A stretch of 64,000 nt of DNA from Scortum barcoo (taxonomy: Eukaryota > Chordata > Actinopteri > Centrarchiformes > Terapontidae): positions 13,198,528-13,262,527 of the forward strand of contig CM041546.1 in assembly GCA_023238725.1 (NCBI GenBank), read 5' to 3'. The position numbers were made by a program, and so were the translations under genes. Shown in pieces: positions 48,621 to 64,000 of the stretch. The notes below the pieces were generated by a model. It ran no database searches, was not told where the DNA came from, and saw only the letters and a program-made list of their open reading frames with translations. Each line of letters opens with the position of its first letter. Within the stretch, counting starts at the first letter, position 1.

Positions 48621-49046
48621 TTTGTTATGTTTAATGAGGCGTTTTTTTCGCTGATGTTGGTGGCTGGCAGATAGCAGGGTGCTAACGATAACTAGCGGGC
48701 AGCCGGGGAGTTTTGGCGGATGTAATTGATTTAGCTTGTGCGTTGCTATGGTTAGCACAGTCGAATGCTGCAGCCATCGATTGAAAAAAAGATAGCAAGT
48801 GTTGGATTGACAGTTTTTCATGAGTTAAATAAGTGGACTTTTGTGTATATGCGTCTGTAAGTGAGTTAAACAGCGGGAGGTGTGTGCACATGTAGCTCCG
48901 AACATGACTGTCACATCAGTGTTTCTGATTGTCACACGTGTGTTGTTTATGCACAGTCTCAAATATAAGATAATGAGTTGCGTCAACATGAATCAAGCAT
49001 TATGTTGACGTGTGGTAAATGATCTGATGTTTTGCAGGTTTGGAGG

Positions 49047-55038
<5,992 letters not shown>

Positions 55039-55198
55039 AGGCTGCCTGTAGAGCACGTTGTTTCAGACAGCCTCCCCCTTCAACAGGCCCCTGGACAGAC
55101 CAAACGGCCTCGCAGCCAGTTGGTCCTCACTGCTGACTGGCTGCCTAATGGGGATGAACAGACTTACTCGAGAGACTCAAACATAAAAAAGGAGGAAC

Positions 55199-55204
55199 AA
55201 TAAA
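55199..55204 (+). terminator. prpf3: prpf3 poly(A) signal
   Basis: AATAAA 161 bases after the prpf3 stop codon, followed by a GT/T-rich stretch as expected downstream of a cleavage site. Confidence 0.7.
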
Positions 55205-55879
55205 CTTGTGTGAATGTTTTTTGTTTTATTTTGTTTTGCGAGAATGTGTGACAGATCAGGGTGTGTGTTGGACAAAATGTGTGTGTATGCCTGCATCAGT
55301 GTCCATCTTATTGGTGATAGGCTCCCCTGTCAGATATTGTGGTATCTTTTATTGAATCTGGCAGACTGCACTGCGATGTAAATCACTCGCATCAAGGCTT
55401 TATGTGATGAAGAGAAGAGATGACGGATGATGCTATGACTTAACTTTTGTGATGAAATCCTCCATGTACACTGATAATAATCCCTGTTTGAGTCCAGCAG
55501 TTAATAAAAACCATCCCAACAATGAATGACTGCACTTCTACTGTGCTAACATATTTGCAGCAAACCTGAAAGGACTCCTGGTTAATGTTACATTTTTTTA
55601 TAAAACCTATTGTAAGCACAGCAGGTTTATGTCACAAAATTTGAAGTTCACAAATCCATATTTCTTTTCCATCGTAGAAACGTGGAAAAGCTTTGTCTCG
55701 CTTGTAGCTATCTTTCTCTTTAACATTACAGTCATAGCCTTAAATAAACAACAAACTTAACCGACTTTTGTCTTTTTTTCGATGTTTAACTTGCTTTAAC
55801 ATTAAACACACACTGTTGTTCTAGTTTAGTTAATTTTAATTCTGCGTGACTGGCACTTGTAAATATAGTTCATATCCTT

Positions 55880-55994
55880 AAAGCTAAAGAAAAACACGGG
55901 GGCGTGTTCGGAGTCGTCCTCATTACATTAGCCGCTTCATCCGCAGCAGCAGCAGCAGCCAGCGATCAGCAGAGAGAGCTGCGAAGATGGCGGC
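55880..55994 (+). promoter_or_regulatory. rprd2: rprd2 promoter with YY1-type site at the start codon
   Basis: A GC-rich leader with GGGGGCGTG and a short CAG run (about 55941-55958) leads into AAGATGGCGGC at 55984-55994. This is the consensus YY1 element, and it contains the initiator ATG. Such sites are common just downstream of TATA-less transcription starts. Confidence 0.55.
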
Positions 55995-58900
55995 CGGTTC
56001 TGCGGCTGCGAGCGGCCACGGAGCCCGCAGCTCCACATCGGCCCTGGAGGCATCGTTGGACCGGCGGTTTCAAGGAGTATCCAACACTATGGAGTCGATA
56101 CAGGGACTTTCGACCTGGTGCATTGAAAATAAAAAGCACCACGGCCTCATCGTTCGCTACTGGATGAAGTGGCTCAAGAAATGTGAGTAGCTCGCCTCTG
56201 AGCGCTAACTCGCTAGCTTACTTTAGCTAACTCGGATGCATCTCTGCGTTCACCGTGACCGGATTGCAAAGTCGCCTATCGTTCTGCGTTGCGTGCAAAG
56301 CAGTTCGGCGCATTTGCAAAACACCGCTAGGTATTTTTAAAAGTGAATTTTAGTTTTTAATCGACCTCATCTTTGCACGGTCGGCGCTGTTATCACTGTC
56401 TGGAGTTAGCCGTCGGTGCTAACGTTAGCTCAACGTTCGCTGCTCGTGACGCTGTCGGTGCTAACTGTTTACCGTTGGGCCTCCTCGAGCTTCGTGGTCT
56501 GGCTTCACTGATTTCAACCTTTCAGGATAAATTATCTGCCCTTTTCAAGGTAAATTATCATGCACTCTGCTGCTTATCTGTAAAGAATTACGTCTTGAAA
56601 TCCATGTGTTTAAAACGTGTTCAGTTTGAGTTATGACGGAAGAGTGTTTTGGTGTTCGAGTATTTGGTAGTTGACTTGTGGCTGGCGGTAAACATTGATG
56701 TGGTGCGGCGGCTCATTATTACTGTGGAGTTTATAGTTGAACAAATGAGAGGGAAAGTCCGCTTTAAACTAAATTATATGTTCCAGTTTTTTTTTTTTAT
56801 TGAGCATGACAGGCGCAGAAGAAGGTGCCAGGATACGCACACACGGGTTAAAACCTTATGTCAGTGTCACATTATAAATGAATGACAAACACAAAATGAT
56901 CGTTGTCTCACATTTGTTTCTTCGTATTTAAATATACCTTCTGTATATCTGTAAAATATCAAGGTGGTTGTCGTTTAAGTCCTCAAGTCCATCTTATTTT
57001 GACCAAGCAGGTTTGCACAGGTTTGATGGACCTGGAGGGCTTTGTCAAACCTGAACCAAAATCAAGAGTTTAGGATATTTGTCAGTGAAGCATCACAATA
57101 GATTATTTGATTATTATCTGATTATTTCCAGCGTTGATTAATCAGTCAGTCATTTTCTTGCTTAACCAGTTGTTTGGTCCCTCAAGTGTTGAATGACGTT
57201 GATCAAAGTGATGTCCTCAAATGATTTGTTTATTCCACAACTCAAAGATATTCAGCTTACTGAGGAGGAAAGAAACCATAAAATATTTACAATTAAAAAG
57301 CTGAAACTAGATGTTGGACACTTTTTCTTTAAAGACTGACTCAAAGGAGTAATAGATTATTAAACTATTAGAACATAAATATTAGATTATTAAAAGTAGT
57401 TGACAGTTAATTCATTAATCATCTTATCTTTGCAGCTCTACTTAAAGTCCTTAAGTCCATCTTATCAGGTTTGCACATTCAGCTCGGTTGGAGGCTCTGG
57501 TTGGTTTTGATGTGTTTCATATATGTCCCTTCGCAATGAAGCATCATAAATTGAGTGTCTCCAGGTAATCCAGGCAAACTAGCATGACCAGAGTCTGACA
57601 AGTGTTTGACTCAGTTTCTAATCCAGGGTGATTGGTCATGCAAATTATTCTGCTTTATGTTGGAGCTCACTGTTTGTCTGCGTACTTTGATTAGCGCACC
57701 TATTGACAACATTAGTCTTAGTAGTTTTAGCCCAGTATTGTGATCAATGATACGTTAAATGGACATTACAGCACATCAGTCTGAACCCACCTTACAGCGG
57801 TGTCAAACATTTTCCTCCATATAACTCTGTGTTGTGAGGTATATTGCGAGTCTTGCGTACGGCATTTGAAATACCACAATGGAGATAAGATGTCTGACTG
57901 CATTTATTACTTGGCTGTAATCCCAAAAGACCCGTGCAGCATCTGACCTGACGAGTTAATGAAAAGCTCTCTCTTCTTTAGTTTGTACTCTTAGACAGAC
58001 TACAGTATCGTCAGTTTGTTGGTTATGTCTTCACTTTTTTTAATGAAATCACAGCTCACTTTGTCTGTTGTTTTAATCTCTGTGCACTCTGAAGAATCTG
58101 CTGCCTTACTCATGAATACTATTTCTGATTTTGCTATTCTGAAATTATGTCCTTATCATCTTGTGATTTGCAGCTTGAGTATGTAGTTGGCTTTCTTCAG
58201 GTGTGCAGAGATGTGCTTAGTCTCTACTGTCACCTCACAGCAGGAGTCATAAACATCCGTAGAGACATTATTGTGGTGTAAGGTGGTTTCCAGTACCTGA
58301 CATGATTAATTCCTTCACTGATTTTCAGTTTGGGCAGATCGAGAAGGAAACAGAGTAAACCACATATGTTGTGTTTTGGCTGTTGACTATGGTAAATGCT
58401 GGAATAAATGGCATGGATGCTGCTAGTGCTTGATAAGGGTATAATGTATGATTATAGCTTAAATTATTTGGTAGCGATTACTTGGTGAAATTCAAAATTC
58501 AAATGTTGGAAAATGTTGTTTGTTGTTTGATTTTTACTATAATCTCTCCAGGAATTTGTGTTTTTTTCTGTTTGTTTGTGAATAATATCATGTTCACTAC
58601 TTAGGCTTTGATTTTATTGACAGCGTTATCAGAGAAATCTTTGTTGCTGGTTTCAAATATTGTTGTTTCCAGTCTGATTTTGTGAAGAAATGCCAGTCGA
58701 TTCATATTTTTGTGTGTGTGGGTTGACGACCAATTATCATGAAATCTGTATCTGGAAGCCGTCGTACCAAATCAAATATTTGTAGTCAGTTTGTTTCAAA
58801 AGGATTTAACAGATTTTTTTTGGCTAGCAGTTGTTTACATTTTGTAACATGATGCTAATTTGAATGTTTATAAGCATGGAAGCTAACATGTATATATAAA

Positions 58901-61900
58901 AACATTTTTATCCTAACTCTTTATTGGAAAATTGACAAAAATCCTGATGCTAGGCAACGTTCAAACATAGAAGTGATGATGGATTATTTTCCACACTTTA
59001 GTACAAATATTGTAAGGCTGAATAAAGAATCTACATAATATGGTCGTCACTGTGGAGAAAATAAACCGTTCCCTCTTTAATGTGGAATTTCCAGAGTCTT
59101 TCAAATCTGGCAGCTTTTGTGTCAGAATTTATTAGTACCCTGAAAAACTTTGTGTTGCAGACCTGCCCAGTTTTTTCTAGGCCTCAGTATTAAAGTCTTT
59201 TAATAATTTTATCAGGCAGTTCCTAGTTAAATTGCCAGTGTCTGAGGCAAATTATTGTGTAGGCATTTTTTTTATAGCCTCCTGCATCGCTGCCCACAGA
59301 GCAAAGCGCGATAAAAGCTTATGCTGACAGCACATGGTGAACTGCTGTACGCTGGCTGAGCCATTGTTTCCTGATGGAAAGCAGTGCCAGCTATCCAAGA
59401 GGAAATCTACTGATCATCATTTATTGCTGGATAGACTACGACATGTCGGGTTCAGTCTAAAAAGAAGTCTACAAATATCTGTAAAGTTGTAAAGTAGATG
59501 GTTTCAAAGCAGAGAAGAGCTTTTGACATTTTTTTCTTACCCTTCAAGAGTCCGTTAGTTTTCATTCATTTCATCTTTTATTTAATTTAAAAGTTGGGCT
59601 TCCTTATTTATGAATGGTATTTGAGAAAAGAGACTGAAAAGCTTTTCTGTGATTAAAGAAACTGTAGCAGCACTTGGTTTTACTTAATTTATTACAGGGT
59701 ACATTAAACATTCTCTATTGTTAGAGATATTACCTGACTGAAGATTATTTACTTTCAGTGAGGAAACTTTACTTTGTGCTCTGTGGAAAGTGTTTTAGGA
59801 TAAGAAACTATGTATGATGATAAGAATAATGTAGTTTGTAGTTGTGATGGATCTGAATTAAATCATGTATATACAATACTAAAAGGGAGGAAGAGACAGG
59901 AAAATAGTTTCTTGTCTTTTGTGAATTCTTCCGTGAATGTATGCCATATAAAGATGTAAGTTTGCCTAAATTATGTATTGATTTGATCTTTTTAGGTATT
60001 TTACTTTTTTTAAATACTTGACACAGAAAATACACAATGTTGAACTTGAGTAGAACAGTCTTAAACATAATCTCAGATTTTTGTGTTGTCATATGTAGTT
60101 TATATTTAATAAAGCCTCCACAGTTTTCTGCCCAGGACACTTTGGTGTGACATATTGACTTTGATAAATGATGATTTTTCCCAACATGTTTTATTTCAGT
60201 AAAAAAAGAAATGCAAAATAGCAAATGTTCTTTGATGTCAAACTAATCATACACCCATGTGAAACTAAAATGTAAAGTTTTGGCATGCATCTACGTTTTT
60301 GGGATGAGTAATACTTTGAGTTGTCCCTTTTTAAAATGTTTCATTCTTTAGCGCTTGTTCTAAATTAAGTCGGTACTGCGGTCTGTGAATTATTTTTTTA
60401 GATGAAGAGGCTCATTCAAGTTACACTTTTTATTCTTTTGAAAACTGTTTTATTTAACTTAGTTTCTGAGTTGGATTGATGTTGAATTCTCGTATAGATA
60501 TTGTAATATGAGGTATTTAGTTTTACTGTTTGGATGTCAAAACTGTACTTTCAAGTGATTGCATGTTTGGCTTTATTTTGTGCATGAGTGGGTGTTGACA
60601 TTGAGTCGGGAATTGCTGTTGGTTTTCAAAGCTATGTAGAAACTCAAGGGGTCTGTAGGTACAACTCATGTGACCCAATGACTAGGAATTATTGTTAATA
60701 TTTATATGTTTGGTTGAAAGTAATTAAGTCAACCCAGGTACTAGTGATTACTGTCCTTCAATGTGGGTTTTTAATTATTTTTTTTTAAATAGTTATTTGT
60801 TTTGAAAGCTTCTAATACTGTTATTATCAAGAAAATGTAAAGAGCATATTTGCACATTGTTGGTATATTTTGATATGATGTATTTAATCTGTTATTAACT
60901 TCTTTTGATAATTGTAGCACCGTATCTTTAGATTAAGTGAACCCAGACACACACAGACACACAGACAGCACCTTTGTATAGACTATAACAATTTTCTGAT
61001 GTATCTTAAGATTAACTGTGTCTTTTAGAATAAATGAGATGCTAATCTTTTTACAAACAAAACAAATATGATATATTGAATCGAAATAGGCCTTTTTGAG
61101 GTTTATTTAACATTATCTGTAAATCCTGTTTACAGGCTGTTATTGGATTTTGCCTGGAAAAATCAGGCTACCAAATAATCTATTTTAGGAAGCAGTAGAA
61201 ATCATTGTGTCCTCGCCAATATTGTATTTCTTTTGGAAATTGAAGTGTATGACAGATACTAAAGTTCACTGACGATGGAGGCAGATTTCCGGATCTATGA
61301 CTGAACTAATCATAGCAGCAAAAGCTTTATTTACTGACAGTAATTTTAATGAAACCGAAGGCCTTTAAAGGGTTCTGGATGAAGCACACATGGCATTGAT
61401 CTGTGTGACATATGTATTAGTGTCATTGTATCATTCATTCATTACATTAGAAATATTAAATATTGTAGCCTGATACAGATTTTGATATTTGAGATTATAT
61501 AATATAGATTTGTATTTTACCAAAACATGTAACCTTTTTGAATACAATCCTAAAGAACTGTGAACATTGGACAGTTGAAGTGGTGGCGTCACTGACAGGC
61601 ATAACCTGATCAATTTATCTTGTTTCAGCTATAAAATAATGTTATTGATATAAATTCTTGGCTCAAAAAATGTACATTATCATGAGAAGTCAAATATCAG
61701 CTTCACGATTTCAATACCTGAACGCATGGACTCGTAATCTTATCCGCCCTTCTTTGTTTCTGTTTTTTCAGCTGACAACAATCACCGCTTGAATCTCTTC
61801 TACCTTGCCAATGATGTGATACAGAATTGTAAACGGAAGAACGCCATTGTCTTTCGTTCAGCCTTCGCAGAAGTCCTTCCCAATGCTGCACAACTCATTA

Positions 61901-64000
61901 AGTGAGTTTTTATTCAACTTAATTTTTCTACATTAAATATGTTTTTATCTTTTTTAATTACATTACTGCTATGCCTTTCTTTCATTTCCTTTTTGCTGTT
62001 ACTGAGATGTGTATTTTGTTTTTGCATCATTGTCAGAGATGGGAAGGTGCGCAAGTCAGTGGAAAGGATTTTTGTGATCTGGGAGGAGAGGAGTGTGTAT
62101 CCTGAGGAGGTCATTGCCCAGTTCAGAGCCGGTCTCAATAAAAAGGAAAAGGAGCGAGAAAAGCAAAAGGAAAAAGAAAAGGAGAAAGAAAAGGAGAAAG
62201 AGAGGGAGAAAGAAAAGGAGAGAGAGAAGAAGGAGACTCCACTGGCAAATGGTCAGTTTGGTGCTTCTGGTGAAGAGTTTTCACTCTTAACCCTAAAGTA
62301 ATCATAATAAACACACCTCAGTGTGATATGAACCAAATAATAATTTATTTCAAATTATTTACATTTGCAACTCTGACACTGTGATCAAGTTGATGTTTAA
62401 TTTTTGTCCCCCCCCCCCAGCCACCACCAAAGCTGCCCTCAAGTCCAAGATTGTAGCAGAGTTTACAGTAAGTCTTGTTTATTACTGTTGTCTTGCATTA
62501 CTTTGTCTTACTTGTTGAATGAAAATGTCTCGAAAGCATTCTAAGTATTTTAACTGTTGTCATTTTATTTACACTCTGTTTCTTTTTCCAGCCCAACTCC
62601 CTCATTGAACAGCTGTCAAGATATAAGCAAGCAGTTGCAGAGGAGGAGTTCAGGGAGAAGCAGCTGGCAGCTCTCAGGGTTGACGTCTGCAGCACGGAGG
62701 CTCTTAAGAGACTTAAAGGTAAGATGTCACTGAGCTTAGTTCTGCATCATCACACGCTTGTTAACCTGTGTACTCTGTGTGTGTGTGTGTGTGAAGACAC
62801 ATTACACTTGATGTTTGTGTCCTCTTCAAACCGCATCACAACGCAAGATTTTACACACCACTCGTGGAGATGTATATTAGCGTCTGCTAATATATCTTCA
62901 GTAGAAAGTAGTTTAGATGAAATCTGTTCACAATAAAGTCTGTTAATTCTTGATTCAGCAGGATATTGTTTCTATTGATGGGTTTTTAATTTTCTGATGT
63001 TTTGATCACAGCACTGACCCTCAAACTGCTGGTTCAATATGTGTGTTGTGGTTTAGATTTAAAAATGGAGTATTACACCCAGTGTGAATAAGGGTTGGCG
63101 GAAATGATCAATTCTACAATGCAGCGCAATGCTTTGTTGATTGATTCTGCATTAATGCACAATTTATCAGCACAATTGTTAATAGACTGACATTTTGGGA
63201 GTTTGGTTAAAACTGCTAGGTAGTCTGTGTTTGCCGTGTTTACATTCTAGACCGTGCGAAGATGGCAAAGCAGCTGCAAGCGAAAAAAGGAAATAAAACC
63301 ACCACCGGCTTTTTTAAAGGCAGATGTTTGGGCACACTTATATTTTTAATATAGACAGGGAAAAATAAACCATATGTACAAATCCAAAATAGAATCATAA
63401 TTGAATTGTGAGGTGACTGATGATTCCCACCCCGAGTGTGAATGTTTTTTTTCCGTGTTAATTGATAAATTAATACACGTATTTCCTGTAGACACAACAT
63501 TTGTGCAGCTTTATTTTAGGTAATTATCATTGAAAGGTGAAATGAATAGACAATATGAAGATTCAGAAGTGATTGGAGCCATATTATCAGGAGAATCCTT
63601 TTTAGAAGACACTTTCCTTCTCCGCACACTTAAAAATCCTTCAGTCCAATTTCAGTTTCAGAGGTCTTGTTTTTTTTTTCACCGATTAGTTGAATATTCA
63701 CGTGTCTCTGTCTTAACTGTGAAATGCAATTTGTATTTCGTTTTTACGTTGAAAAGTTTCTCATATTAAACCATATTAACGTGTCTTTAATTTTTTTTCT
63801 GCTTATTTGTCACTTGTCTCCTCTTCCAGACAAGGCCGGAGGGAACAAGTTTGCTAAAGACTTTGAGGATGGCAGTCTGAAGCTGCAGGAGTTTGTTGGC
63901 TTCCTGGACAAAGAGTTGAAAACAGGGCCTCCCCTGCTGGAAGCTTTGGGAAACGCAGACATTTTTTACGAGATGCAGTACAAGGAGGTTAAGATTGTGG
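55987..64000 (+). CDS. rprd2: RPRD2, CTD-interacting-domain protein (5' part, runs off window)
   Basis: Exons seen: 55987-56182, 61772-61901, 62037-62251, 62421-62467, 62592-62718 and 63830 to the window edge, all in frame (886 bases so far). RPRD proteins bind the C-terminal repeat domain of RNA polymerase II through an N-terminal CID. Here the CID covers about residues 20-142 (DRRFQGVSNTMESIQGLSTW, HRLNLFYLANDVIQNCKRKN, KSVERIFVIWEERSVYPEEV). Then a Lys/Glu repeat fills residues about 144-174. After it come the family-specific segments KAALKSKIVAEF, LRVDVCSTEALKRLK and the start of the coiled-coil region. Human RPRD2 matches closely, including CSTE and KSKIVAEF, more than RPRD1A/B. Intron 1 is 5.6 kb. 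The position after prpf3 matches human 1q21.2. The long C-terminal part lies beyond the right edge. Confidence 0.95.
56183..61771 (+). other. rprd2: rprd2 intron 1
   Basis: A 5.6-kb intron bounded by GTGAGT at 56183 and a TTTTTTCAG acceptor ending at 61771. Apart from the MITE-like repeat it is AT-rich, with no gene recognised on either strand. Confidence 0.7.
57090..57440. mobile_element. Degenerate MITE-like repeat in rprd2 intron 1
   Basis: Contains TTTATTCCACAACTCAAAG and ATATTCAGCTTACTGAGGAG, then TTGCAGCTCTA at its end. These are recognisable pieces of the same teleost repeat family as the 45.7-kb copy. It is noncoding and diverged. Confidence 0.5.

Noticed and set aside
59808..60224. 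A 138-codon minus-strand frame in rprd2 intron 1
   Set aside because: AT-rich, no recognisable domain, no splice or promoter signals. A chance frame in a long intron.

Overview
This window looks like nuclear DNA from a ray-finned (teleost) fish. Genes are split by GT-AG introns, intergenic space is wide and full of (GT)n and (GA)n microsatellites, and several dispersed repeats have the look of common teleost families. The recognised proteins are vertebrate ones. I see no bacterial, plasmid, phage or CRISPR content.

Layout. From 3.5 kb leftwards (minus strand): the first coding exon of a cellular retinoic acid-binding protein gene (crabp2-like), with its GC-rich upstream region at 3.6-5.0 kb and a possible divergent first exon. 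5-13.5 kb: repeat-rich, no convincing coding exon. 13.5-14.1 kb (minus): an intronless-CDS RNase A-superfamily gene with an unusual hydrophobic C-terminus. 17.3-28.2 kb (minus): a complete ten-exon transmembrane carbonic anhydrase, best matched to CA14. 28.3-34.5 kb: no recognised gene, but a promoter-like GC-rich patch at 31.3-31.5 kb and a decayed Tc1-like element. 34.8-39.4 kb (plus): ciart (Chrono), a circadian repressor, with an upstream CCAAT/E-box promoter. 39.4-48.4 kb: probable long ciart 3' UTR, then intergenic DNA with LINE and MITE relics. 49.0-55.0 kb (plus): complete prpf3, a U4/U6 snRNP splicing factor. 56.0 kb to the right edge (plus): the first six coding exons of rprd2, which has a CTD-interacting domain.

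The order ca14 - ciart - prpf3 - rprd2 matches the human 1q21.2 block (CA14, APH1A, CIART, MRPS21, PRPF3, RPRD2) and independently supports these names. APH1A and MRPS21 were not found in the gaps where they would be expected. The genes are not one pathway: they cover pH/CO2 handling at the membrane, circadian repression, pre-mRNA splicing and RNA polymerase II CTD binding. They are neighbours by ancestral linkage.

Exon coordinates for ca14, ciart, prpf3 and rprd2 were read by hand. Each join keeps the reading frame, and the ca14, ciart and prpf3 totals are exact multiples of three (354, 433 and 710 residues). The most unusual item is the RNase A-like gene with a predicted membrane or GPI tail and a degenerate catalytic-lysine motif. 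I did not find evidence of an entirely new biological system.
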